A stretch of 64,000 nt of DNA from Marsupella aquatica (Eukaryota; Marchantiophyta), in the NCBI GenBank assembly GCA_973895155.1, contig OZ316894.1, positions 8,680,001-8,744,000 on the forward strand, given 5' to 3'. The notes beneath the pieces were generated by a model. It made no database searches. It was not told the origin of the DNA and saw only the letters and a program-made list of their open reading frames with translations. The position numbers and the translations under genes were made by a program. The stretch's first letter is position 1, and the number at the start of each line of letters is the position of its first letter. Positions 50,565 to 63,066 of this stretch are shown here, in pieces.

Positions 50565-50890
50565 AACTCGTACCCCAATCCCTTCTGCATACATCGCGAA
50601 GGAGTGGAAGTGCAGGCGACCCGAGAGGGGGGTTTCAGCGCCGGTGCAATCGGGGGTGCGGGCTCGAGACGGGTGTGGATCTCAATAGGGACAGTCCTGG
50701 GCATATTTTGGGGACAGGTGCGGGAGTGCCATGGCCGAAATGGACGAGCTGCCCGAATGGTGTACGGACTGCCCAAAACCGTGAGCGAATGTAACCGCGA
50801 CACTCGACACTATAATACCCTGTAAACCTTCCCTCTCGCCTCATTAATGTGCATCAATATTTGGAATCGCGCTGAATTGATAATACCCCC
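50565..50890 (-). repeat. MULE right terminal inverted repeat
   Basis: Inverted partner of 41237-41566. The outer end reads ...GCGCTGAATTGATAATACC on the plus strand. Ends were placed where the two arms stop aligning. Confidence 0.88.
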
Positions 50891-51943
50891 ATATGCGCAA
50901 TATTAATGAGTGAGCAATTAATGAGGGCGGAAGCACACATGCGAACGCCCCATTCATCAATTCAATTTTACAAAACCTTCCTTGCGCCTGGCGCAGTCTT
51001 GGAGGAGCGAATCCGAGGCGGACAGGCGGTCCTGTGTGCAGTACCCGGCGCGAAGGTAATCATGACAGTTCTCCTTCGTTCGGTACTTCGGTTCGGCTGA
51101 TTCAGCTGATACGGTACTCCGTATGCGAGTTTGATTTGATCAGACGGTGGTCGGTCGGGTCCTCTTCAACTGTCACAATGTCATGGGGCCCTGGTGAGAT
51201 TATTAGTAGTAGTAGTAGTAAGAGCGTGCTGCTGCATGCACGCGAGCAGAACGAGGCCTCGGCGAGATGAAGAAATTACGTACATGGTAGTCCGTTAGTC
51301 AGTGTAACTAGCAGTGACTCCCTCGGTGTCTCGGTGATCACATCGCCCGCACGCAAATCCCAGTAATAAGTTCGGCTGCCTTGGAATGCTGCACCTGCCT
51401 GCCAGGAAGGCTGAGGAAGCCAGGGAGGAGCTCAAGTGGAGCTGCGGGTGGTAGGTGGGAGAGGTCATGAAGGTACTGCCGCCCTGCTCTCTTGTGTGAT
51501 ACGATAGCCGATGGGACAGAGGGTGATCGAGCGACGACGACAGCGAAGAGTCGTTCGGTCCCGGCTTTGCGGTGTGGGCACTTTCCTTTTCTTGGAGCTC
51601 AGCTGAGCTGAACTCTCGTACTGACATGCGACCAATGTCTCACACATCCGGTCGAAAGCTTTTTCTCTGTGGGATTGCTCGTTTGTCACATTTTCATATT
51701 TAGAGTGAGAAACCTTGGGGCGACGGAGGTGCACGGTGCGAGCGACTGGACTCGCATTAACGACGAAACTGGCTGCTTCGTTGGGCACGGTGGGATTTGA
51801 ATGGTAGTAGTTGTGTCGTTTTTTGTTGACATTCGTGGAGAGGTTTATGATTCACGTACTCTAGGCAAGCGGTGAGAGAACAGGGAGGCGAGGTGTCTTG
51901 GTATAATTATATTGGCGAAAGCGGTTCATCCTGATTCTGCAAA
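50891..51943 (+). promoter_or_regulatory. Upstream region of the KORRIGAN gene
   Basis: About 1 kb between the MULE right end and the KORRIGAN start codon. It must hold the 5' UTR and at least the proximal promoter. Minus-strand ORFs here (51295-51627, 51465-51788) have no domain support. A short (AGT)n microsatellite lies at about 51204-51221. TATAATTATATTGG near 51901 may be a TATA-like element or leader sequence. Confidence 0.35.
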
Positions 51944-54900
51944 ATGTATAATAAGTGGGGAGGAGATCCTGTACAATTGGACGGGTCAGTCTCTGACGAT
52001 GACCGCAGCAGAGTGAGCAACACAGACATAGACAGAGCCTCTGTGAAGAGTCTGGAAGAGACCCAACAGAGCTGGCTCCTTGGGGCCGGCGAGCAGAAGA
52101 AAAAGAAGGGAGTGGATCTGGGATGTATCATCATCAGCCGGCGAATGTGCTGCGTTTTGTTATCTCTATTTCTGTTTTGTGGAGTCGTGGCTGGCCTCAC
52201 AGTTCTCATTATCAAAACGCTTCCAAGGCATCATACTCCCGAGCCCGTCGCTGACAACTACACTCAGGCCCTGCACAAAGCTCTCCTCTTCTTCGATGCT
52301 CAAAAATGTGAGTCTTTCGTCTGTCATACTTTCTCGTTTGTTCTCGATGCGTTGTTCACCCAGACTACAAGAGATAGTTAGCAGGTCGGAGAGCTTCCCT
52401 TCCGTTCGTTATCATACGTGGACAATCGCTTAACATCCACGTAAGTTAGTACTTCAAACAGCGCATTTATAGGGAGTGGCCAACTGTTTCAGAGAGTCGA
52501 GAGTCTCGTTGGTCACCCGTTTGGCGCCTTGATCAGTTTTCGTACCCGGTCATTCCCGTGAGGATGTTGACAGTCGTGCTCGAGGTGCAGTTGGCAATTT
52601 CATATTCTTACTGTCGTACTACCTGTCTTGATCTGCTGGCTCAAAATGTCATGAGAAGGGCCTGTAGGGATCATATCGTCATGTAGCAGAAGTTTCACAG
52701 AAATATTTCCCATCGTTAAATTTCGTTTGTGCTTGGAGCTCTTCGTTCCGTTGGTTCGGTCGAATGCGAAATGTTCAATGAATAATGCATGGGCGCTTGC
52801 GTCGTTCAGCTGGGAAGCTCCCTAAAGGTGGGATCCGTATCCCTTGGAGAAGTGATTCTGGATTGAGAGATGGATTGGATAATCCAGGAGGTATAAGAAA
52901 GGATCTTGTTGGAGGTTACTACGATGCGGGAGATACTATCAAGTTCACTTTCCCGGGCGCCTACGCACTGACGATACTGAGTTGGAGCGTTGTGGAATAC
53001 AAGGCGAAGTACGTTGCACTCAAAGAGTATGACCATGTCCGGGACCTCATTAAGTGGGGCACGGACTACCTATTCAAAACTTTTAATTACACGAATGTGA
53101 ACAAAACAAGTATAGCATACATCTTTGCTCAGGTAAGTCTTCTCTCTTCGCCCATCGTGTTTATGCCTTCTTCAATCCTTTGAAAGGGTTTTCTGTTTTG
53201 CGTTGGGTTTTCTTTCTTGTTTATCTGTTCTGAAGAAGCTCGCTTTGATCGCTTCGTGCTTCTGCGTTCTTATAGCATTGGAACGTCTGTCTCACCTACA
53301 GTATAATTATCGCTAGAAACATTTTATGTCTTGAAAGCCAACGGGGAGTCCACTGTGAGTGTAGGCGGATGGCCAGGTTTTCTTCCTCAATAGAAATTTT
53401 ATACGTTGCAAAATTGTGCTAGACGGAATTTTCTATTGAGAATGTTGGTCCTGGCACATGTAAAGGGGGCAATTTTCTGTGTAGGTTGGATCGGGATCTC
53501 AACCTACGGCTTCTCAGAACGATCACTACTGCTGGGAGAGACCGGAGGCCATTGACTACTCGCGTTACGCTTATTCTGTGAATGCCGGGCCGGACCTTGC
53601 TGGGGAAATGGCAGCTGCAATGGCAGCTGCCTCGATTGTCTTCAAAGATCAGACTAGCTACTCAAACAAGCTTTTGGCCGCTGCGAAGTCTCTGCTATTT
53701 TTTGCTGAAGACAAGGGCAAGCGTACTCGCTACACTGCTCAAATATCAGATCCGGATTCTCTTCGTTTTTACAACTCTTCGGGATATTGGGATGAATACC
53801 TCTGGGCCAATGCATGGCTATACTTCGCCAGCGGCAATGTTTCATATCTTTCCAGGGCGACAACTGCTGGCCTGGCTCGAAATGCCAATGCAGGCAATGT
53901 CGGAGCTCGCTTCTACGGTGTCTTAAGCTGGGATAATAAACTTCTAGGTGCCCAGGTGAGACAGAACTACAGTGCACTACAACTGTGCCTCGAAGGATTC
54001 AATTGGCGGTCTTTTGATTAACAGTCCCTCTATGCTGCTACTGTAGTTGGTCCACGTTCGTGCCCATTTCAGGACAGGAACGATGATTTCCGGCTAATAT
54101 CGCGACTATGCGTTAGGTTCTTGACAATTTGTTGAGCCCTATCGTTGATTGTGCTTATAAGATATTAAATTCTGTTTGCTGCTAGGTACTCCTGACAAGG
54201 CTGAGACTCATGGAGAGTCCACCGTATCCATTTGAGGATCTTTTGAATCATTACAATAACGAGACCAATCTTGTCATGTGTTCCTACTTGCCTAAGTACA
54301 AGCACTGGAACCAAACTCGAGGTTAACAACTGCCCCCCCCCAACATTCTAGTCCTTTCAGCTAAGAGCATGGATTTCCATTGCCGTCCCTTTCATCTCTA
54401 GTGAAGGGACTTATGGTTCAACCATGCCAAGCGTTTCATGCGTGGAATTCTGTGTTTTCAGCATTTTCATGCGAGCGTTTTCGTAACCTGATGTGGAATT
54501 CTGTGTTTGACACAGGTGGTTTGACTCTTCTCAATTATGGCCAATCCTCCCCTCTTCAGTACACTGCCACTGCAGCCTTTGTGGCCTCTGTATTCGCAGA
54601 TTATTTGATAACTTCAGATATCCCCGTGTGGCCGTGTGGCCCCGAATTCTTCCCCGCTGAGAAGTTGAAAGAATTTGCCCGTTCACAGGTGTGTTTCCTG
54701 CCAGCATGCTCCTCAACTGTATGCCACGAGTAAATGGAAAGCCCTCTTCGTCGTGCAATAATTGCACTAGCCATATTCGAAGGATTCGTCTTCTGTTGTA
54801 CCCCTGCCTTCAGCATTTGGTTGCAATTCCATGGCTTGTCAAATTCAGGGGAGTCTTATCACATACTGTGATTTGTAGTCAGACAGGCTTCATGCAACGG

Positions 54901-55351
54901 ACTTGTTCTGATCATCTTCGTGTGTGGGTTTTGATTTCCACAGATGGACTACGTGCTTTGGAAAAACCCAATGAAGATGAGTTATGTTGTGGGCTTTGGG
55001 AAGAAGTATCCACAACAAGTGCACCACAGGGGTGCATCGATTCCCAATGACAAGACTAACTACGGTTGTACTGGTGGCTTCAAGTTCAGGGATTCACATG
55101 CACCTAACATCCACGTATTAAATGGTGCAATGGTTGGTGGTCCAGACAAGAACGACAAGTTTCTGGACAGGCGCAATAACTATACATATACGGAGCCTAC
55201 CCTTGCTGGGAACGCTGGCCTTGTAGGGGCTCTTATTTCACTTTCAGAAGTCACTCCTGGTGGAGTGGATCGCAACACTATCTTTGCGAATCTTCCATCT
55301 ATGTATATTCCTCCCCCTCCTCCTCCTTCCCCATGGAAACCATCCCCATGA
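51944..55351 (+). CDS. KOR: KORRIGAN-type membrane-anchored endo-1,4-beta-glucanase (GH9)
   Basis: Six exons: 51944-52307, 52810-53132, 53485-53955, 54186-54321, 54516-54688 and 54944-55351. All junctions are GT-AG, phases agree, and the product is 624 residues, close to Arabidopsis KOR1. KORRIGAN works with cellulose synthase at the plasma membrane and Golgi. The cytosolic N-terminus has the conserved [16 protein letters not shown] stretch, followed by one membrane anchor near 67-90. GH9 signatures follow: [21 protein letters not shown] (Asp160 and Asp163), [18 protein letters not shown] (His516) and [14 protein letters not shown] (Glu573, the expected acid). The C-terminus is proline-rich ([13 protein letters not shown]), as in plant KOR proteins. 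Asn-X-Thr/Ser sites are frequent, fitting a glycosylated ectodomain. All catalytic residues are present, so an active enzyme is expected. Confidence 0.95.
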
Positions 55352-56295
55352 AAAGGTCTATTGACCCTCTGAATCCATGATTTTTTCAATGAACAAGCAT
55401 TGGTGCCGATTGCAACCGTCACGGAAGGCAATCGCGATAACAGCATCCTCATGTCTTTTGGGTGCCTATCCGATTCTCTGCTCGTCATAGACAAATTTTG
55501 GTTTTCTGTATAATAGGTCTGAGAGGACTCTTTGAACCGAAAGGTCGAATTGGATAGTTCTGAGGAAGGTTGACGTTCTGCTTCTGTCACGATGTCCTCT
55601 CTGTAGTGAACCAAAACAATCCTCAAGCAGGAGCAAACGTTGAATACTGCAAGTACTGAATTCTGACCTGTTCACTAGAGGAATGCAGCCATAGCTTGAT
55701 AATCAATCAGAGATTAGCTCCTGTGTCAATTTCCAAGAGTCAATTTTGGTTTTATAGTTGTACATATTTGGTGCTTGATGATCGGACCTTCTAGACGGTC
55801 AGTAGCCCTTTGCCAATATATGGAGTCGGGGTTTTGACTTCCACATTCGTGCCCCTGTCCTTAGCATATCGACAAAATATTAGTAATTGCTAGGAGAGGA
55901 GTTATTGATACCCTGAAGGTTTCCTGCGACTGTAGTAGAACTAGTATGTAGATGTCACCTCAAGACTCAGTTTATTCTCATTGTAACGGCTCATGTCCAG
56001 ACTGAAGCCTTTACACCGCACATCACATGGGGATAATTTGTTGTTGTATAGCACGGGCAGTAAAGGACTTGTTATTCGAACATCTTCTTTGAAGAATGAA
56101 GTGGTGTGTGTAGGCAATGAATTTCTGTATCTTCCAACCGCCCCTTACATCAACGATTGGCACCCTGCAATGCTTTCAAGCATGTCCAGAAAGTAGACCT
56201 GGATCCAAGTGCCATTCTTTGGAAACTGGCATCTACATTGGGCCTAGCATTGTATTCCTGCTTAAAAGAGATAACAGATAGGATTTCTAGAAAGA
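55352..56295. other. KORRIGAN 3' flank
   Basis: Should contain the 3' UTR. ORFs here (55180-55626 minus, 55993-56196 plus) are shadows or unsupported. No element boundary is visible. Confidence 0.4.
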
Positions 56296-56415
56296 ACTGC
56301 CACTTGGGCAATTTTTACAGAAACAGAGAAAAATTGGATTGGATTTTGAAAAAAAAACTGCCCCTTGGAAATTATTACAGAAACAGAGAAAAATTGGATT
56401 GGATTTTTACAGAGA
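56296..56415. repeat. ~60-bp tandem duplication
   Basis: Unit 1 starts at 56296 and unit 2 at 56357; both share ACAGAAACAGAGAAAAATTG followed by GATTGGATTTT. In one frame (56157-56441) both units encode similar residues ending NREKLDWI. Confidence 0.8.
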
Positions 56416-57035
56416 AAAACTCAGCGCGGCCTGAACTTTGAGCCTGGAATATATCTAAACGAATGTTGGAATGTAACAGCTTGGTTAGTTTGTAAAGCTT
56501 CCTCTCATCAGAGGAAAACCTCGCGTCACCACTCACCGCTTCTGTTCTGGCATGACGAATGACGAAAAACTTGGGCCCGGAAAATAAAGCTAAATGGTTA
56601 TTTATTTAGGCGGCACTATTCCATGAGCCTTTCAAGAGAAGAGGGCACAGAAGGAGATTACGAGCTTTACATCTTATTTGAAGAACATCGAAAATGGTAC
56701 TCTTTCCTTGGTTTCTTACTTGAAGAACTATAGAAAATGGTACTCTTTACTGACAATAGTGCTATGGCAGATTCCAAAGCTCAATCCTTCTGTAGTAATA
56801 ATTCTTAGAACAAGGTAATTCTGAGTACCTCTACCTACGATCTGCACAACCCTGTCACAAGACCATGAACTTGGTGTTCAGGGCGTAATATATGTTTCCT
56901 ACCAAAAATGAAGAACTCATTGCTGGACAGTCCTGTCCGTTCCCAAGTGTTTTTCAATTGTCCAATATCTACAATAGAATCTTTACCTAGCAAATTCCAT
57001 GTCATATTTTCCAAGACGTGCAGGCCAATGAATTG
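56416..57035. other. Spacer, no gene recognised
   Basis: Mixed sequence with a short near-repeat of GAAAATGGTACTCTTT (about 56690-56750). No supported ORF. Confidence 0.4.
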
Positions 57036-57365
57036 AACGTAGGGGGACTAGACCTACTACCACCAGCAACATCTCAAGGAATCCTCAAGCAAGACCAAAC
57101 TACCACCAGCAGCATCTCAAGGAAGAGGAAGCCAGTGGCAAGTTCTCTGCATCAGCTGTCTGAAGTAATGAGTGAATGGGCGCAGGTAGTAATAACTAGC
57201 CAGACTGGGAGCAAGTAGTAATAACTAGCCAGACTGGGCGCAAGTAGTTATAACTAGCCACGGTTCTTTGAAAGTAAATAGAGATGAAGAGTCAAAAAGT
57301 GTTTAGAATAACTAGCCAGACTACCAGTTCTTTGAAAGTAAATAGAGATGAAGTCAACAAGTGTC
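57036..57365. repeat. Cluster of short tandem repeats
   Basis: Three sub-repeats: ACTACCACCAGCAACATCTCAA and a variant ~45 bp apart near 57055-57120 (18-base cores CCACCAGCARCATCTCAA); three ~29-bp units of GTAGTAATAACTAGCCAGAC at 57182-57262; and two copies of GTTCTTTGAAAGTAAATAGA near 57263 and 57329. Confidence 0.75.
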
Positions 57366-58520
57366 TAGTGCAAAAATGAAGTTCTCTAGGCTACTCTCAT
57401 AAGTAAGAACCCCACTCTATTTACTCTAAAACCCCACTTTGAGAAATTTCCTATCAAAGGAAATTTGGTTATAGATGCCATATATTTTTATTCCAAGGGG
57501 AGAAAAAATAGCATAAGGACATTCTGTACTTATATCTTGGATGTCAACATGACATACAACAATAGTACCATTTGATAGTTATCATAAAATACTCCGCCAG
57601 AGAGCACACATTCTCCTCAATGTAAAAAATAAATATCTTTTGCTTGTAGCATGGAACCATCCTGGAGCAACCAAAATGACGGGTCATAAGTGGAAATCAA
57701 ATGCAAATACAAAACATCTAGAATGATGGAAATGTAAAGAGAGAGAGGGGAATAAGCACTATAACCCTCTTTGAATGGATTCCAAGTGATACATGGATTG
57801 CAAATGCTCAAAGATGTGAAGACTCAAGTTTAAGGTTCATGCCATTGAAAAGGGGTTATGTTAGCTCATTGAAAGGAAATGAATGAAGAAAGAAAACTTT
57901 ACCCATTAGAGTCCCATTTGATTATTGAGGCTTGGAGTAGACAAACCATTCTTCTTGGAGTAGATAAACCATTGGTGTGTAACTAAGAGCCCAAAGGATA
58001 CGGTCACCCTCCCGTCATTATGCTATTGTCTCAAAATCTCACGGTATACAACATTCCTTTTGTAAAACTCATCTTTTCAATCAGAATATGCATCATTTCC
58101 TATCATTATGCAAATGTCATTTTGAACTCCAACCCTAGATAGGTCAAACGTGCCATTGCAGCGAAGCTTAATCTTAGAAAATCAGTTGTTATACCTTTGG
58201 TAGTTGATGACATTCGTGAGTGAAAGGCTGAGAGACACTGGTTGCTGAATTAGTGAGGTGGGCACTGTTTAGAGGTACCTTGGAGTACCATTGGGTGCTG
58301 GACTATCTGAGGCACATGATCGTATTGCATCTGGTTATTCACTTGGTTTCTATGTTTTCTCTCATTTACTGGCCAACTTCTATTCGCAAACAGGTTCTAC
58401 AGACTATCCCAGTCTATCGTATGATGTTCTTACTTACGGTCCCTGTTGTGTTGGGTAATAAATTGAAAGCCCCTGTGTAGAAGAAGTTTTCTTTGGGGCA
58501 CAAACACAGAGGGGGAGGAG
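57366..58520. other. Spacer, no gene recognised
   Basis: AT-rich. A 75-codon plus-strand ORF at 58253-58480 is hydrophobic with no recognisable domain and is not supported as a gene. Confidence 0.4.
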
Positions 58521-58527
58521 AGGGGGT

Positions 58528-58543
58528 GGGGGGGGGGGGGGGG
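58528..58543. repeat. 16-base G homopolymer
   Basis: An uninterrupted run of 16 G, preceded by other G-rich bases. The exact length is likely to be error-prone in sequencing, and the tract could form a G-quadruplex. Confidence 0.7.
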
Positions 58544-58699
58544 CGAAGAGAATCCCCTAGATGACAACCTTGGACAGTTTAGGCTCAGAATGGACCAAAT
58601 TGTATGAGGAGAACCTGCAATTGACAAAGTGACAAAATTATAGATCTGTGTGAAGGAACCACCAGTCTATGATGGACTTGATGCTACTTAGTACTCTCC

Positions 58700-60186
58700 A
58701 TATTTCCTTAGGGGGATTGTAATGCACCGGAGAACTTTGGGTGCCTGGGAACAAGCAAGAGATAATTTGGTTTTCCACCCTGATACCGCGGCTATCCCTG
58801 GGGACTGGGCAATGGAAGATCTAATACAATGTATGATTAACTGTTATGACCTGCGTGAGGAATCTATAGTGGATATAACTTGGATCTGCGGCCGGTTAGA
58901 ATCTGCAAGGTTTATGATTTTTTGTTCCCTGCTGAGATTGCTTGGAAGGATCTGGAAAATAAGCTACTTCATCTGAGAGAATTGCTAACTAGAAATAGAA
59001 CCCTTTGCTTGTCTCTTATTGAGGCTATTCGCAAAACTGATTTTTGGGGAAGCAACGGTATCTTTCTGCCGGGCAATGGTGCTAGCTTGAAAAGGATGTT
59101 GTGATCAGGAGGTTCAGTCTATATAATTGCAGGGTGTATGAAATGCTTCAACCCAAGGGATCGGACCATCCCCAACTCTCGGGGTTTGACTTCCACAAAA
59201 ATGGCACATTGATCACGTGTGACAAAAGATAAGGTCATTTTATTGATTCTGAGGGAAAACTTAAAACAAATTTTCAGAAGAACAATAGGGTCTTTTCAAT
59301 AAGATTTTTGGAATATTTCAAAAATCTTCCAACTTTATAGGGGTCAAAAAATACTTTTTTTCTTACATTTTAGGGGATTTGAGACCTAAAAGTATTGTAG
59401 GTGATGGGGAGGCCTCCATATATTGAGACCCCCGAGCCCTGATTACACAGGATCTGGGGCGTGATATATATGGAAAATTATCTGGAAAGCTGACTTTCTA
59501 CCAAGGCAAAAGCACTTATTTGGAGGATCCTTGCTCACAGACTATTCCTTGATCTAGAGCTTTGAGAATTGCAAAGTTGACTGGAGTCTGTTTACATGCT
59601 CTTGGCCCTCACTCCGTGTGAAATAAATGAACCCCTTGCAACTGTGACCCCTTTCTGTTTACCCCTTGTTATTTTCATTTTACTATAAACAATTCCCTTG
59701 CTATTGACTATAATTATAATTTTTAGTTTTAAATGAATAAAAATTATACTTGGGGCATTTGCACATCCTCTATATATTAATTAACACTGAGGGCCTAGGG
59801 TTATGCCCTGGAAGTATAGAAACTATTCTGCACATTTTTATAAACTGTAGACACACACATTGCTGAAGGGAAATTAACCCCAAAACTGGGTGAATTGTGG
59901 TATCATCGGCTGCAATCTGCACTTAGTGGATCTGATTCTTTCTGCTCTAGGAAAGAGTCCTCTAATCAAACTACAAATCTTTTTGTTGTACCGTATCTTA
60001 TTATCCATCTGGAATGCATGTAATGGCCAGATCTTTGATTTGTCTAAAAATCATGCCTTTGATGAGCCACTTGAAATTTTGGAAGCCTTACATCACTTAG
60101 TTGCTATGGTTGCTGCAGCCGGTTTGACCCACAAGTACTTAAGGATCCTCATCAGCCCCGCTCTTTGTGCTCTCTTAAATTTTTAA
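58700..60186 (+). pseudogene. Decayed LINE-like C-terminal remnants
   Basis: Plus-strand pieces at 58722-58976 and 58880-59104 read as one protein with a frame change (DWAMEDLIQCMINCYDLREE, then WKDLENKLLHLRELLTRNRT). Near 59795-59860 a zinc-knuckle-like stretch CPGSIETILHIFINCRHTHC is followed by a stop, and LLSIWNACNGQIFD follows near 60000. The last two resemble the C-terminal zf-RVT zone of plant LINEs. Identification is tentative. Confidence 0.35.
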
Positions 60187-62160
60187 CTCTTGGGTTGGTT
60201 TTTGGGTGTGCTCGTATCTTAAGGGGTGTGCAAGGTTTTCTCTCTCTAAGCATAGACGACAATCGCAACGGTAAGCACATGACACATCCAACGTGCAAGT
60301 AGTCGACACAAGAGATACGTGATTCACCTCCTCGAGGCTACGTCCACGGGAACACACAAGAGAGCTTTACTGAACTCGATCTAAGCCCGTCGGCCATACC
60401 AAGTCTCCACAGTGTAAGCTCTCCTCATCTCTCAAGTGGATCCATAACAATGAGCCTAAGTTCCACTTATCCAAGCAAACATCGTTTGGCATATAGTGTG
60501 CATCCTAGTTACCCTAACCATGTCTTCGACTACGGTTACATGTCATAACCCTAGACCTTGAGTAAATACCTAACACACACTAGGGGCACTCCAAGCATGA
60601 GAGATGTCCAACAAAGTGTAAGATGATAGTAAGCTCCAGATTCCCTTTCCACATACAAGCAATTACAAGCAGCTCTATGAAGGAATGGGAAGTCAAGTCC
60701 CCACTCTGGTACTCCTAAAAGCTGACCTGTCATTTTTACCTTATAACAAACCCTACTTCCTCTGATAACCCATTGGGTACTATCAAGAGGGAATGGGGAG
60801 TTGAAAAGGCACGTGTAAGTGCTAGGCTATGACCCTGGCCTCTAGTCTATCCTCTAATTTCTCTAGGGTAGCTCTCCCGTCTTCCACCTAGATAACACTT
60901 GGATTTTGAAGATTCTTGGGCTCAACCTTTCTTGGATTCTACAACTGGCACTTTCGCTTCACTCTACTTTTGTTTATCAGTTTTATGCAGGGCCCCCCTA
61001 TGTAGAAATGTTGGACTGCAATATTGCCGTTTCCCCCCTCTACTGAATTATGACAACCTTATAACAGAATCCTCAACCCTTCCAGAACTTTGTCCTGGAA
61101 TCTTTTTGGCAAGGTTTTGGGACACATCCCCTTTGCTGGTAGATTCAAGCTAAAGAGATAAACTGGTAAGGAGTTCAATATCTATGGCTGAACAAACCAG
61201 TAATGTCACAGAAACAACAAAAACAGCTGAAAGATAATTGCAGATCTGACCTTTCAACAAAACAACCACTATACTATCCACTTAAAAAGCTCAACATACA
61301 AGGGGTAGGTGAGGCGATAGTGAGGAATATCATTGTAGTCAAGGTCAACATTGAATGGAAGGAATAAAATATTCCTCCATGTTGCTTTACTATAATTTAG
61401 GGTGCCTTTTCAGTTTTGTCATAACCTGTTGTCAAGTTAACTAGCTGCAATGGTATATACTTCCCCAGAGTGGACACTCAGTTGTCTCAAAAAAACAATC
61501 AACAACTCACAGGTAACATGCAATAATACTTAAAACAGGACTAAAAACAGACAAAGGAGCTGACAAGGACCAAATAATCAAACATTTTTCTGGGGCTCAT
61601 GATTGCAGTCTAAAAGTTAAAGTATGCAGTAACGTGCATCCACAGTGAGCATCAGGTCACTGCAGTGGGCATGTGACATTGACATTTTGAGGGGGAGCAT
61701 TTTTACGACGGCCAGTCTATGTGTCGATTTGCATTCGATACAGTAGTCCTCGAAATATTAATTAATTTTCATTCTAAAAAACAACTCAAGATCAAAATAT
61801 TGTGAAATAAAAGCCTGGATGGACACACACATTGTCTTGGATTGGGTAAAGCAATTGTTGCCCCTACACCCAAAAGAAAAAAGAACTGATAGAGGATTGC
61901 ACTTGACTACTATGACTATCTTGGGGAAAGTACTCAAGATTTCATGGTGACCCTAAGTAATGACATGACAATTTTCAAGTTCAAGGTTATCAAGTAGTCA
62001 AGTTAGTGAGTAAACTGGTTTGGTAATGTAATTGACACCAGCTGCAAAAGGTAAGGAGACAGTTTACAAGTCACATTTCAGTAAAAAATGTAACAGTGTT
62101 ATCTGAGTTAAATTAAATGTTCTGAGCAAGTACATTCAACCTTTTCCAGTCCATCTGGGT
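60187..62160. other. Spacer, no gene recognised
   Basis: Short unsupported ORFs only (60175-60357, 60551-60733, 60899-61153). No repeat structure was seen. Confidence 0.4.
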
Positions 62161-62172
62161 TTCATAGACAAA

Positions 62173-62460
62173 GTGGATCAGAGCTTTAGTTTCAAATATT
62201 GTTCTCCTTTTTCATATTTACAAAACAACGTTCTTACTATTTACATACATGACAAAATTCTTTCCACCCTCCTTGCCAACCCAAACAAACCGCCAATCAC
62301 CTATCGTGATAGACCCCACAAGTTTTTGGCAGTAGGGCCCAATAGTTATTGGCTTTTTGGGTGAACCGAGATGGCACTAGTGTAACTGAATTGACAGAAG
62401 TACTAGACGTAGTCTGGGTCCATCATGTTGCACCATATATGAAAAGAAATTTACTTTTCT
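62173..62460 (+). pseudogene. Possible LTR-retrotransposon integrase C-terminal fragment
   Basis: 62173-62364 ends ITYRDRPHKFLAVGPNSYWL and, after a frame change, the next ~100 bases read VNRDGTSVTELTEVL and VWVHHVAPYMKRN. A basic, aromatic surface ending in a V-H-x-x-x-PYM pattern resembles the end of some retroelement integrases. The evidence is weak. Confidence 0.25.
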
Positions 62461-62796
62461 CAATTTTCTCGGTTTTAGCAAAAATCATGAAAAATATTAC
62501 AAACACTGATAGCTTAATGTTTCATTAACTTAATAAATAAATAATCTTAAATTGTTCCTTGTTGCATGGCTTACAATTCTTCCACTCTCACACCTGAGAG
62601 ATAATTTGCTCACACCAACAAATATGAAGACCAATATTGGAAATTGGAGTTCAAACTTTCCATCGTCTTAGCCTTCACTTCATTGCTATTTTCGCTGACA
62701 GTTGTCTGTACAGTGTCTATTGGGCCTCGCTATTGTACTGCTTCCTGGAGGTTATTCTATGGTGTTGATTTCTTCTAGTTTTGTGTACCTCTTGTA

Positions 62797-63066
62797 ATGC
62801 TAGACACCAGAGAAACTTTAGGGGTGGATGCCTTTATTGTGATCACTGACAAGTTTAAGGGGAGAATATCTACTGTAAGTGATCTTAGATGGGGATGCAT
62901 GTGGATAAATGCACCAACTGAAAGACACTTGTGGGAGCTAAAAAGACCTGGAGTCTTTAGGGTTTTGCTAGTGTCCACAAAGACTCAGAGTGAGTCTCTA
63001 CATGATATTGCTGAAGATATATTTGAGGGTGAGTTTACAAGACATGTGACAATGAATGTGGTCTGA
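62797..63066 (+). other. Unrecognised 89-codon ORF
   Basis: Starts at ATG 62797 (MLDTRETLGVDAFIVITDKF) and ends at 63066. Composition is protein-like and has no low complexity, but no domain, splice partner or neighbour supports it. It could be another TE scrap. Confidence 0.2.

Larger units (their letters stand above)
41237..50890. mobile_element. ~9.65 kb Mutator-like element (MULE) with long TIRs and convergent genes
   Basis: Inverted repeats of ~330 bp at 41237-41566 and 50565-50890 bound a minus-strand MULE transposase (46487-50210), a plus-strand multi-exon unit (43185-45878) and an upstream plus-strand ORF (41884-42776). Long TIRs plus a MULE DDE transposase are diagnostic of the Mutator superfamily. 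The convergent gene pair recalls maize MuDR. The flanks ATATCCTAT and ATATGCGCA match at only five of nine positions, so a 9-bp target duplication is not convincing. Stops in all three frames show it is no longer autonomous. Confidence 0.88.

Noticed and set aside
51295-51788. Minus-strand ORFs (107-110 codons) upstream of KORRIGAN
   Set aside because: They overlap each other in different frames, have biased Ser/Arg composition and sit in the presumed promoter/5' UTR.
55180-55675. Minus-strand ORFs over the last KORRIGAN exon and its 3' flank
   Set aside because: They are antisense shadows of the coding exon extended by chance into the 3' UTR.
58253-58480. 75-codon hydrophobic ORF
   Set aside because: No domain, no splice partner, and AT-driven hydrophobic composition.
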